A stretch of DNA of 64,000 bases, from contig OX387609.1 in assembly GCA_947568835.1 (NCBI GenBank), positions 6,773,660-6,837,659 on the forward strand. Direction: 5' to 3'. The translations under genes and the position numbers were made by a program. This stretch comes from Protonemura montana (taxonomy: Eukaryota > Arthropoda > Insecta > Plecoptera > Nemouridae). This document shows positions 34,601 through 46,500 of this stretch, piece by piece. Under the pieces are notes generated by a model. It made no database searches and was not told the origin of the DNA. It saw nothing but the letters and a program-made list of their open reading frames with translations. Each line of letters begins with the position of its first letter. The first letter of the stretch is position 1.

Positions 34601-36908
34601 TTCAACAGTATTCTATGGAATACCAGCAATCAAAAGCATTTTCAGCATGATACGCAACTTAGGACTCATCAATGAGACCTCTAATGAATGAACGAGCTAG
34701 AGTAATTAGAGTAAGTAAGTCCCAATTGAAATGGCAACAACCAATCACATGCAGTAAAAGTCAGCCATTTGTGAGAGTTAGGAGCTTAACTCAGAGTTAA
34801 AACATATTGTAATACCAAGCCTTAGTGTGAGTGTGTATGACCTCAGAGGGTTAGATGCTTGTAATAACATTATTGGGTTTAGTGTGAATCCACAAGGCTA
34901 TTCAAGAAAGAGCCAAGGTCGTACTGGGCTTGCGTAGCAAAGGTACTAGAAGGTACTAGCGTTGGTACTAGTATGGAAATACTCGATGGCTAGCGTGTTC
35001 CGGGGTATGAGTAACTAACAAAGGTCTTTGGCGTTTTGTAGTTCACTACATTGACGGATAGGTGTCGCGACGGGCAGGGTAGCGACACCCTATCAACCTC
35101 GGCTGCCTGTTAGGCAAGGTGTATGAGTCTGGTTCGGTGGCTAGCCCTGGTTACAGCACCTTGTCACCCTCGGCTGCCTGCTAGGCTAGTTGTATGAGTC
35201 TGGTTCGGTGGCTAGCCCGGGTTACAGCACCGTGTCACCCTCGGCTGCCTGCTAGGCAAGGTGTATGAGTCTGGTTCGGTGGCTAGCCCGGGTTACAGCA
35301 CCTTGTCACCCTCGGCTGCCTGCTAGGCTAGGTGTATGAGTCTGGTTCGGTAGCTAGCCCGGGTTACAGCACCTTGTCACCCTAGGCTGCCTGCTAGGCT
35401 AGGTGTATGAGTCTGGTTCAAAGGCTAGCCCGAGTTACAGCACCTTGTCACCCTCGGCTGCCTGCTAGGCTAGTTGTATGAGTCTGGTATGAGTCTGAAC
35501 CTGTATTGCGTGTGGTCTGCTTGCAGGTGGCGCCGCAAGCAGAGCGTGTTGTCGCAGGTGAACCTAAACGCTCAGGCCCGCGGCGGAGAGGAATGTTATC
35601 GTCACCACCCGGCGGCTACATCGCACGAAGATCGCTCGCACGTCAACTCGCGAGCGGGACTTCGGACCGACCTCGACGATGCACACCCCCCGGTACGTTG
35701 CTCGATTAGTTAGGTAAATCATCATTCTCATCATCACCCATTCATACACTGATGACAAGACCAGTGATGATGTAAAACCTAACCGTTAGTCTAGAAAGGG
35801 GGAGGGGAAACTCGGTTGTGGCAAGTAGCCTACTCCTGTCAAAGACCAAGGGGTCCGCCGGCTTAACGTCCCTTCCGAAGGACGGCACAACTTGAAAAAC
35901 AGGATTCCCCCACAAATCCATGTCGTCGAGAGGTTGATAAGCAAAGTGAAATAGTAATTTCTTAAATTTCTTAAATATCTCTCACAAATAACACTGATCA
36001 TGTGTATGATGGTCACCCATCCAATAACTGAAACAGCACCGAACGGTTTGGCGTGTTGGAAACACCAGTTCTCGTTAGATCACCGAAGTTAAGCAACACT
36101 GCGCTGAGTCAGGTATTGGATGGGTGACCATCATACACTTGACTAGCTCTGTTCGGGAGAGTGGTTGGAATGATGTAGGTTAGTACAGCAACTTCTTTTG
36201 CCTTGCTTATCAACCTCTCGACAGCATGGATTTGTGAAGAAATCCTGTTGTTCGCGTTTTACCATCCTTCGGAAGGAACGTTAAGCCGGTGGCCCCCTTG
36301 GTGCTATTCGACAGGGGTGGGCCACGTGCCGGCATCGTGTTTCCCCTCCTCCCTTCTGGGCTATGTTAGGTTCTTCATCATCCACTCGTTCACCGACGCC
36401 ATTAGACCAGTGCCGCATGGCCAGATGTCAAAACAGTGCGTCGTTGAACACCACAAATAATAATCTGGCATAGCGCAGTTTTGCTTAACCTCAGTGATCT
36501 CACAAGTCTACAATGACTAGTCAATAAAGTAGGTTAAAAATAAATCACAGTCTTACTTTACGGCATGCGGATTCGGTTGAACCTACGCACGCTGAGACTT
36601 ATTCATTTGGCAACGTTTCGATTCCGATTGTGTTTCAGCCTTGGGGCAATGGACGCAACTGGCAGAAGTCGCCGCTGCAAGAAGGCGGCTGGACCAGAGT
36701 CTACCCGATGTTCACGAAGAAAGAAAAGAGCAAAGACAAGTCGGCTAAAGAGAAGTCGGAGAAGGTGGTCGTTGCCGCCGTCCACCGGTACACGAAAGCA
36801 GCGCGAGACATTGTGCGGAAAAGCCCGACGTTATCGGACGAAGCAGCCAACGACGCTCTGAGACTTAGTCTCGGGCTGTCAGGCGCTATTTGGCTACCGA
36901 AAAAGTGA
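19671..36908 (+). CDS. TTLL2: TTLL2-like tubulin polyglutamylase, ten exons
   Basis: Coding exons with GT-AG borders and consistent phases: 19622-19742 (first ATG 19671), 23392-23532, 24146-24228, 30393-30531, 31401-31558, 31982-32100, 32662-32864, 33564-33808, 35527-35692, 36639-36908; about 531 residues. The ATP-grasp ligase core of tubulin-tyrosine-ligase-like proteins is clear: FRMNDNGVGPNLLRQ, ERGW with WNLWWR, KPVSQSQGRGIFLF (nucleotide loop), VETPLLIGGYKFDLRLYVCV, HLTNSSLNK, and [21 protein letters not shown] continuing to VNLSP (metal-binding E and N). Block order and the C-terminal WTRVYP fit TTLL2, a cytoplasmic enzyme that adds glutamates to tubulin tails. Exon 8 adds a Gly/Pro/Asp-rich linker; the tail is Lys-rich. 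The introns hold a gypsy element, SINEs and satellites. Exon 1 may start farther upstream. Confidence 0.88.
19743..21170. other. First part of TTLL2-like intron 1
   Basis: No feature recognised in this intronic stretch apart from AT-rich unique sequence; short open frames are unsupported. Confidence 0.4.
21170..21620 (-). repeat. 114-bp satellite array, reverse orientation (about 4 units)
   Basis: TGGTAACATAAGATAGCAGAATTGAG recurs with TGGTAAC at 21193, 21307, 21421 and 21535, a 114-bp step. These are the reverse complement of the units at 13552-14110. The array lies in the first intron of the TTLL2-like gene. Confidence 0.92.
22005..22026. repeat. Poly-C tract of 22 bases
   Basis: An uninterrupted run of C directly after TTCTGT, in the first TTLL2-like intron. 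Its exact length is prone to sequencing error. Confidence 0.9.
22165..22345 (+). repeat. 114-bp satellite, about 1.5 units
   Basis: Plus-oriented units with GGTTCAATGGGAGATTCAACG and CTCAATTCTGCTATCTTATG, matching 13552-14110. They lie about 0.6 kb from the reverse-oriented array, so both orientations sit within one intron. Confidence 0.85.
22606..22636. repeat. AT/GT dinucleotide microsatellite
   Basis: Alternating TA followed by TG repeats (ATATATATATATGTGTGTGTG), then TCAAATG. A fragment TTTATTATTAGGAACACTAATAAACTC just downstream (22673-22700) belongs to the ATTATTAGG element family. Confidence 0.85.
24581..24804 (-). repeat. 3' LTR of the gypsy element
   Basis: 224 bp with TGTAA/TTACA ends. 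On the plus strand it contains AATAAAGAACGAAGCC and CGGCGGACCGGTGATACATTC. Matches the other LTR throughout by eye. The adjacent plus-strand TACCCCCGCC corresponds to a G-rich polypurine-like tract (GGCGGGGGTA) on the coding strand. Confidence 0.95.
24971..28219 (-). CDS. pol: Gypsy Pol polyprotein (protease, RT, RNase H, integrase)
   Basis: About 1082 residues in the displayed frame; the frame is open upstream to the frameshift site at 28348-28354, so the first Met-like codon is not the true start. Domains in order: retroviral-type aspartic protease (LIDTGSD near residue 34), reverse transcriptase with the active-site SYVDDIL near 380, RNase H (QTDSSD near 525), integrase zinc finger (H..H..C..C, ending CDICQKAK, about 755-790), integrase core with the DDE residues in AATDLFGP, LSDNGSQF and NPSERVM, and a C-terminal GPY/F-type segment (YKGPYKVGKLV). 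No chromodomain. No stops or missing catalytic residues seen. Confidence 0.95.
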   Translation of the reverse strand: MWDEGPKEHVSTLCENTPYIEAVINEVQLRALIDTGSDITCIAESVWQTLSAKTHDLPLLPVRGMSVTGAIGSKRQNITLQSFATTLLGNTEYDISVFIIPTLSCDMIIGADWLSLMNAKINFENQVLQIGDNIIRFSEHGPSGMINHTSVKICEATVNDSMVLDTPGEATPMCSVRDKCQNSDVSEGQRQILHSFLRKHADHFSDAPGCASDYTHRITLHDTEPFTQRSYPIPIAKRKAVDRQIQKMLAMGIIEPGPSAYVNPLITVVKKDGTVRVCLDARKLNSRTIPQTDAPQPMEELLQTFHEAKYFSTIDLTSSFWQLNLHKDDRKFTAFLYKGISYSFCRVPFGLQSSSSGLIRCLNKVLGSDTSEFAISYVDDILVASKTFEEHMIHLETIITRIAQSNITMNWNKSQFVCKEVTFLGQTLSAEGTSMKRENIAAIQNYPPPNNVKQLRAFLGLTNHFKSYTDKYSDLTFPLLSLLKKDSKWVWDDKKADTFKQVKTAFLDAVMLHHPMPNRKMHLQTDSSDVGISAHLFQFDENGYKRVIAFSSRTLHGPEKNYFPTEKEGLAVVNAVNKWRIFLIGKPFVIWTDCRSLSFIRQCKLRNNRISRWILILQEFDFEIKYCPGRENIVADILSRVHSNASHESANHTTFHIAKLHRCVKEPNEKISQLVKSLAAEQKTDELLKVIISALQTNSDSMTKKKLTSEYIIHENTLFHRARNEHLWKACVPHSLINRLVINYHEAYGHCGAYKTFCLMREYFHWQRMRRHIVKTVRSCDICQKAKILTHTLAGEMSSLLPDRPNQLAATDLFGPLPRSRGGVIFVLVILDVFSKHVKLYALKKATTQAILNRLTGDYLVNVGRCEKLLSDNGSQFRSRQWSTALVKENIQVVHSSVRHPASNPSERVMRELGRMIRTYCHDHHSQWSDYLSTIESWINVTVHASTGLPPTMLHFGKQPKQAIHALINSPPSVHVFSSHDDLISLARDKMQREASARKRRHDSSHKCETLQVNDLVLLKAHSQSSALDKTIQKFFLLYKGPYKVGKLVAPNAYQLIDMSGKEIGTWNIVHLRKYHSNEGQR
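28339..29253 (-). CDS. gag: Gypsy Gag structural protein
   Basis: 304 residues starting MVKTRRARETTS. The centre (RRFAEDGKVHPKEFIKQFQKYL through DWANAMSDQWATWKEFEEAFLSTYW) fits the retrotransposon Gag capsid fold. The C-terminus is rich in Arg, Ser and Asn and has no CCHC zinc knuckle, so nucleic acid binding probably relies on basic residues. It ends at a TAG (28339-28341) just past a GGGAAAC slippery heptamer; pol follows in the -1 frame. Confidence 0.88.
   Translation of the reverse strand: MVKTRRARETTSAESATISEALITMSQALAAINTKINNLQPQPVTPQERTSTPPRSAPAAATLPMPPITLRRFAEDGKVHPKEFIKQFQKYLTDYNDEDIIEIAINQLDGPPQDWANAMSDQWATWKEFEEAFLSTYWSMYKQDAILAEFTNSAYSREVHNSMAQFLIHWMGKLKYITPPIEPALFIRQLISLLPATTFNILAASNISTTAELLQVLQRMDEGASRRSHRQVAVDTTHRQATRFSRNSNGGNTCTTNNSNSNWRSKPKDEIHRRVHQLSAQDDTESHDAPRENDDDHETSGNES
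28348..28354 (-). promoter_or_regulatory. Predicted -1 ribosomal frameshift site (GGGAAAC)
   Basis: On the coding strand gag reads TCG GGA AAC GAG TCG TAG. G GGA AAC is an X XXY YYZ slippery heptamer two sense codons before the gag stop. The -1 frame from here is open into pol. Position, frame and motif agree; a downstream RNA structure was not worked out. Confidence 0.8.
29281..29757 (-). repeat. 45-bp tandem repeats in the gypsy leader
   Basis: GCGCGGACGCGGCACAATTA recurs at 29326, 29371, 29416 and 29461, then 29505 after a 1-bp loss, about 10.6 units in all, between the gag start and the primer site. Because 45 is a multiple of three, both strands stay open, giving spurious peptides. It could serve as a packaging, promoter or insulator-like leader. 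Confidence 0.93.
29791..29803 (-). other. Primer binding site, tRNA-Lys type
   Basis: The plus strand reads ACGTTGGGCGCCA, which equals the 3' end of insect tRNA-Lys(CTT) including CCA; the element's strand therefore carries its complement, one base inside the 5' LTR. This fits tRNA-Lys priming of reverse transcription. Confidence 0.88.
29805..30028 (-). repeat. 5' LTR of the gypsy element
   Basis: 224 bp, TGTAA/TTACA ends, followed on the plus strand by CTGG, the target-site duplicate of the bases before 24581. As the 5' LTR it should carry the element's promoter. Confidence 0.95.
30119..30357 (+). mobile_element. 5S-derived SINE, 3' part only (copy 2)
   Basis: Body and tail without the 5S head: AACCTCACGACAGCATGGATTTGTGG, CATTATCATCCACTCGTTCACCGACACC, GCATGGCCCGCTGTCAAAACAGTGCGTCGTTAAG. 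It ends about 35 bp before TTLL2-like exon 4. Confidence 0.75.
31035..31312 (+). repeat. Dispersed AT-rich element, family C (copy 3)
   Basis: Same block order as 13270-13552: GGAGTCACCGTCGTTTCGAGTGTTAAGAAATTTAATTT, CCTCGACGATTGATATGCATG, then TTGCCGGCTCATTTGCTCAACAGAG. It lies in the intron before TTLL2-like exon 5. Confidence 0.7.
31660..31918 (-). mobile_element. 5S-derived SINE, degenerate (copy 3)
   Basis: Plus-strand blocks GAGGGAGGGAAACCAGGTGCC, AACAGTAGGATTCCTCCCCAAG, GTCGAGAGGTTGATCAG and GGTCACACATCCAGTATCTGACCC, AAGTTGCTTAACTTCGATTGG are the reverse complement of the family. It lies between TTLL2-like exons 5 and 6. Confidence 0.75.
32218..32605 (-). mobile_element. 5S-derived SINE, near full length (copy 4)
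   Basis: Preceded on the plus strand by GATTGATTGATTGATT (the SINE 3' tail repeat), then AACGACGCACTCTATTGACAACGGG, the body, and the 5S-like head near 32520-32600 ending GAGAACCGGTGTTTCC. Its head is more degraded than in other copies. It lies in the intron before TTLL2-like exon 7. Confidence 0.78.
33044..33301. repeat. 43-bp minisatellite array, second locus (about 6 units)
   Basis: Same unit as 1738-2354 (CACGTGTTCGACTGGGCATG..., 43-bp step, GGGCATG from 33086), in the intron before TTLL2-like exon 8, again running into CTCGCTCTCGGGT. Confidence 0.92.
33809..34135 (-). mobile_element. 5S-derived SINE abutting TTLL2-like exon 8 (copy 5)
   Basis: Starts at the exon border: GTGGGTGATGATGAGG matches the family block GTGGATGATGATGAG (12897 on). 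Then GAGAGGAGGGAAAACCCGGTG, ACGGTACAACGCGAACAGC and the 5S-like GGTCACCCATCCAATACCTGA. The GTGGGT at its edge is the splice donor that keeps exon 8 in phase with exon 9. Confidence 0.78.
34136..35090. other. Unique part of TTLL2-like intron 8
   Basis: No feature recognised apart from a duplicated GTGCGCACTG at about 34231-34250. Confidence 0.4.
35090..35490 (+). repeat. 71-bp tandem repeat (about 6 units) before TTLL2-like exon 9
   Basis: GGCTGCCTG recurs at 35101, 35172, 35243, 35314, 35385 and 35456, exactly 71 bp apart. The unit contains GTATGAGTCTGGTTCGGTGGCTAGCCCGGGTTACAGCACC. The array ends within 40 bp of the exon 9 acceptor, so it may contribute branch-point or enhancer sequence. Confidence 0.94.
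35715..36052 (-). mobile_element. 5S-derived SINE (copy 6)
   Basis: Minus-oriented copy immediately after the TTLL2-like exon 9 donor (35693): TCATCATTCTCATCATCACCC, GAAAGGGGGAGGGGAAACTCGG, CCGAAGGACGGCACAACTTG, then GGTCACCCATCCAATAACTGA. It meets the next copy head to head. Confidence 0.8.
36052..36465 (+). mobile_element. 5S-derived SINE, best-preserved head (copy 7)
   Basis: Head CCAGTTCTCGTTAGATCACCGAAGTTAAGCAACACTGCGC followed by GTCAGGTATTGGATGGGTGACCATCAT closely follows eukaryotic 5S rRNA, including its internal promoter region. The body includes CCTCTCGACAGCATGGATTTGTG and GTTCACCGACGCCATTAGACC; the tail is AACACCACAAATAATAA. A short reverse fragment of another head follows at 36467-36505. 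Confidence 0.85.
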
Positions 36909-37597
36909 ATCGCGACCACAAAATAGACTCGCCGGTGACGCAGTGTGTTCATTTTTAAATTATACGATGATATTTAAATGCCAATTGTGTTTTTTTTTGT
37001 GTTGTTCACTGGTAATGATAATGGTCAACAAAAGGTTAGGTAGGTACGGTTAAATATAAAATTTTGGAGTGACAACCACTGGCAATTTGTAAAAATTGTT
37101 TAAGTTTTTAATGCTTGATATAAAGTTTGTAGTTTTTGTTCTTAATCTTGTGTAAATGAAACAATTTCTGGAGATGTAAAAATCAATCATTAACTGGTTT
37201 TGTGCAAAATTAACTGTTGTAAAGTAGTTCAATTGCTGCAAGTGTTTTTATAGCATTAAGTTGAGAGAGGAAAATCAATAAAGCCATGGTAACTGGTATC
37301 AAGCTGGCACGGTAACCCATAGCAACCAAGTTTGTTAGAAGATCAGACAAGACCAAAGACAAGACTAAACTTTGACAAGTCATCAAAATTCCTAGTAAAA
37401 ATGTTTCATAAGTACAGAAAAATATAGGAAAATGATGAAACAATCTGATTAGTTACTTAAAAACGAAACTATTAAAGACTCTTGTGTGAAATGCATCGAT
37501 TAACTGCCAGCAACTTTATGTAAATGTTAAAGCGAAGTAGTTTGAGAGCTGTCAGATGAGACTTGTTTGAATAAAAGCTGAAACAATTTTGAAAACT

Positions 37598-41398
<3,801 letters not shown>

Positions 41399-43521
41399 CG
41401 GAGGGTGCTTAAGACCTCACCGAATTTAATCGGGCTGGATGCAATATTTGAAACCTGTTAATCAATTGCTAGAAACTGTTATGTGATTGTAATTTAATAT
41501 TAACTGTGTTGTTGCAATTTTCATTTCCATTGTGAGGTTCGTAGCGGCTTAGTTGCATGATTTATGCATCGTTGACTAACATTTGTACTGAACAGATTTC
41601 ACTCACAAAATGGGACTGTTAGCAACAAAATGTTGACCTCATAATTAAATTCAGCCAACATTTGGAGATTTGAACTGCAGAAATACAGTTCAGATTCATT
41701 CATCTCTAAAAATTAGTCTGCCTGGATAGAATGTTTAGTTATGTCTATGTCTAGAGATAATCCTGTGTCCACTAGATTCACAATCAATCAGTTACGTAAC
41801 ACATCCCAAGCACCCGCTAGCTATAGAAACGCAAGTAGGAAATTGGGTTAATTAAACATTGTCGTGGATATATGATAATTCAGCGCAATTTTTAGAAACA
41901 TTTTCCGTTTATTCTTTAGGAATACACTCCAGTCTGTACAGTCGGCAATGAAAGTCTAAACAATTTAAGTATGCAGTTAGGTACTAAGACAAACAGATTA
42001 AAACATGTTTAAAATAAATAAGTGCATGTATAGGATAGCATTTAACAGTTGCCAAGTCAACGGGCAAACCTCTGCGTAAGACTTCAGATCCTGGTAGGTG
42101 TACAGATAAACAAAACTAAGACGCTTAACAATTTTGTCCACCTTTCGTATCGCTAACTGTTTGAGCGCTAACATTTGTACAAAAATACTAAAGAGCTTTG
42201 TGAACTGATCCAAAATACTTACTGAAATGTTACTGCAAAAATGTAGGGATGGCGGTTCTATTTAAGATAAAATGCAATGAAACGACTACCACAAACCTTA
42301 ACAGAAAGAGCCGAAAAGAATCCAATCACTTCACTTGGAAATAATGAAAGACAACTTTACTCGGGCATCATTACGCAATCACATCCACTATTACTTAAGT
42401 AATTATGTAACTGCTTATTCTTAATCTCTTTCAAAATGTTATTTCTCACGCCTGGGCAAAATTTCACCGTAACCGTCTAATTGTGAATCGCAGTCAATGT
42501 CCCATTGCAAAATCAAGTTTCCGAGCCTAGCACTTGGAACAGTTTCCGTCGAAAATAAAATGGAATGGTACAAAGTTGGGTATTGTTCCACCCTGGTCAA
42601 TGCCTGGTGGGAACAGGTACAAATTTTTAGGCTTTAAACGCTTTGCACAGAACTAGTTACACAGAAATGTCACTATTGGTGGCTGCATTCACAAATACAG
42701 GATAGAATGCATGAATGCAGTGCAAATATGAATAGTAACATACATTTTTGAACAAATATTGCTTAGTATTATTTAAAAGCAACTTTAAAAAGGAATCGTC
42801 TTGTAACAGAAACCGGCCACACGAACTGCACAACTCCAAGACAAAGAAACCGGGCACCGCAATTTTATATAAAAACAACAAATCCCACTCTTAAGCCGGC
42901 GTATTTTCCCGAACCCTGCAATCGCTCTCAAGAACGTTTGTTCGCAACTTGTCTCCAAACAAGTCGCCCCGATGTCATTTTCCTCTAAGGGCTAACACTA
43001 GATAATAAAAATACCATACGATAACTCGAATGAAATTAAAATTACGCCATGGAAATTTGCTTAAAACAAATTTGAAGTGAGATAAAGGTACAAAAAAGAA
43101 AGATGTAGTTAGCAATTGCAGACACTGGTGTGTTCCAGCCGCGCTTAAGTCAAGTTAGTTAAAAAAACATTTACTGGCTATGTCTGGCTATAAACCAGAC
43201 TTCCTGATCATTTAAGACCTCAAAGATAAAATTTTGCGGAGGTTTTCGCACGTCAAGTTCGCCTAGCAATACCTGGATGCCAAAAATAATGTACTTTTTT
43301 AAATTTTATATCGCTGTAACTAGTGTAAAACACATACCTAAACCGGACTGGCAGACTCCGCCTTGAACCACAAAGAGACGTCAAATTATTTTCACAAGGC
43401 CAATCAATCGGCACCCAAAACACAGTGCGAGCGGTGTTTACCGCCAAGCAGATGGCCGTCAACTTGTCGTCAAAGTTTATATACAAATACCCGGCAGAAA
43501 CTTTCCAGCTTGCCGCCCCAT
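41399..43521. other. Intergenic stretch between convergent TTLL1 and Top2
   Basis: No gene supported. The 3' untranslated regions of both convergent genes should lie here; no clear paired polyadenylation signals were established. Confidence 0.5.
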
Positions 43522-46500
43522 TCAGAAAGAAACTTCTTCATCCTGGTCTTCATCATCGTCCCCGCCAAAGTTGTACTTGGTGGGTTTCGTCGCCTGCCGT
43601 CCAGCGCGCTGCGGCTTGCTCTGCATGATTATATCGTCGCCCGAATCAAATTCGATGTTATCTGTCTGCTTGAACGCCTTCTTCTTGGTATTCTGAGGAA
43701 AGGATAACGAGCAGATTGATGATCGGCACCCGACATTGACAGATACAACAAGATAATTAAGGATAATACTGGCCTAACTTTGCTGGCCAAACTGCCTTGA
43801 TTATCATTACATTTTTAAGATACCTTTTTGGTTTCAACAAAATTAATCAGAAAGTTCACTAACCAATCGAGATTTACAATATCTTTCATCACTGAATGCC
43901 AACACATTGCCAGGTTTAAGTTTACTGAACATTTTTTCATGGCATAATCAGTTTAAAAAGCTGTGCTCATCTCCAATCTAACTTAAATTGTTTTCTCAAA
44001 GCCTTAGTAATGGAGAACTGGCTACCGTAAGCCTCGCCACAAAATGGAACTCACCCCCCTCTTCGGCGGGCTGATTTTGAACGACGCGTCAGACTCCTCC
44101 TCCGTCGTCGAGTCCGTCTTGCGCTTCTTGCCACCCTTGGCGCGCGCCAGCACCTTGGCCAGCTCGTCGGCGGTCGGCGCAGGCTTGGCGCTGGCTTGCG
44201 ACTTCGGTGTAGCGCGAGGGATCACGCCTGGCTTCAGCTTTGCGGCTGCAGCTTTCTTGCCGAAATCTGGGCATCGGGAATGTCGCTCGTTATACAAGAC
44301 ACAAAGCGAGAAAGTTTTCGAGGCCGATTGTATTTTTTACGTCAACATTTTGAGGTTGCGCTAGTTGGACGGGGAACACATTTTAAACCTATAAAATTAT
44401 TAGAAAACAGAAAATTCTACCAAGGTTCAATGGTAGCTTCTGTTTGTTAGCCATTGGGATGCTGAGATTGCCTGAAAGAGCTGCTCAATTCTGCTATCTT
44501 ATGCAATTGGAAGTACACTGTACATTGTTAATATTCATACTGTTGGCTTATCATAAAAAATATTTTTACAATTATTAGGAACACTACTACCATATCAAAA
44601 ATTTTATTCTCATCAAATGCACTAAAATCCTCTAAAAAATTGTGTATCCAAGTAGCTCAATGGGTTAGTGCAACACCCCCAATAGGTAAAGATCGGAGTT
44701 TGAGTCCCCGTTTGGGCACCAATTTTTGAGAGGGTAGTAGTGTTCCTAATAATAAAATACCCTGTGCATTGAAAGTGTTATCAATTTAAATTAGATTTCA
44801 CGTAATATTTATACAAATTTGCTTTTTCTTTTGCTTGAACTGAGTGGAATGACGACTACAAGCATATATGATTGACTTTGCTTAACAGAGTAATAATAAA
44901 GATACATTTGAAAATCTAACTTATAAGAATTTGGGCATTTTGAGTCCAGCAATGAATCTTGGCAAGGAAATAAACATGTAGATTATCTTCAAATACATAA
45001 AATAATATGTTTTCAATGATTTGCAACATTTTTGTTAAGTTAACCTAGCTTGAGGAGAAAAAGAAATCACTAGGTATCTAAGTTTTATTTCTAACCTGGC
45101 TATGAGATAGCTAGCCAATATAAAAGCATCGGTTTGTCATCTTCATGAAGGGTCATTTGCTAAGAAGCAAGTGCTAGCGCCTACTTACTCTTCTTGGCGG
45201 CCATATCTTCAGAAGCACTGGCCGGTGTCGTGGGCGACACCTTGGCAGGAGATGCACCCACCAGCGAGTCGAACATCGCATCCGAGCTCACATTCGACTT
45301 GGCTGAAAAACAAAGCAAATGGGGTTATGTTTTGTCAAATATTATTGAAATGCTTGCAACTGGCAGAATATTTAATGGTGTACTGGTTGGATATCGGGCC
45401 TGCACAATTGGAAGTCAAAGGTCTGAAAAGTCAGAAATCAAAAGTATTTGAAGTTAATCTCTGAGGAATTCCAATATCACAAAAAAATGGTATTTAAAAA
45501 CTACTAGTGGCTCGATTGCAAGTTCATCATGAAGGACATGCATAGCCACATCCCGTATTACGTGAAAATGATGGCTTTTGTATCAGGTTAATTCGTAGAT
45601 GGAGACAACAGAGGTAAAATTCTAGGGTCCCTTGAAAAACCAAATTCAAATTAATTTAATATATCAGAGTGAAATATGTAGCAAATTGCTAGCCAAATTT
45701 TAACACGTCTGAAAAAAAGCCAATTAATATTGACACAAAATGTGTTTTCTTTTGAAATAAATTAATATCAAAATGGAATAAAACTCGTCTGCCTTTCTGA
45801 AGTTCAATAGTTGCAAAAGTGCAACACCTACGTATTTCAATCCAAGCAGGGCACTCTCAAATAAATAACGTAGGTCGAGCAAAGCCTGCGTTTTGATTTA
45901 GTTAACTACTTTATTTTATTCTACATTTTAAAACAACACTTCAAACTGGAACACACTTGGCGTTGACAATTAAAATAGGGTTTGTATTTTCATTTCAGTA
46001 TCTTGTCGCTTAGGATCTTTGTTTGGAACATAATTTAATTTGCATTAATCTTGATTTTAATGCAAAGACCCTTGATCCTAGGTCCTTGATTCTTGAAGAC
46101 CCTCGATGTTTTTTTTATCGGGAGTCAGGAAAAATGAGTAAATACTAATTTTGAGACAGAATTATAATTTTGCATCGTTACAGGAACAAGAATTGAAAAC
46201 AGGACTTTTTTTAATACGGGTCCAGATCTGGTTTTCTAGTTTAGCTTGTCAGCTTCTTTAGCTGTCATGGAACGATAAATTGTCGAAAAAATTGCTCGCT
46301 AGCTTCTGAAAAGAGGCCCGAGTGTGCTCAACGATTGCTACCGCTCAAGTCTAGCTTCGGAGAAAACACACTCACCACAACTAATAAAGATCAATTCAGC
46401 GTAAACCAGTCTGAAATGCAAGTAATCTGGGAGAAAAACAAAATTAACTATCTTAGGAAGAAGCCCACTCACCTGACTTGTCCTTGGTCACCATGAAATC

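Noticed and set aside
36061..36135. Functional 5S rRNA gene
   Set aside because: Only part of 5S is present, with changes, and it continues into a shared SINE body found many times.
44640..44722. tRNA gene
   Set aside because: A- and B-box-like motifs are present, but the acceptor stem does not pair and it is enclosed in a repeat element.
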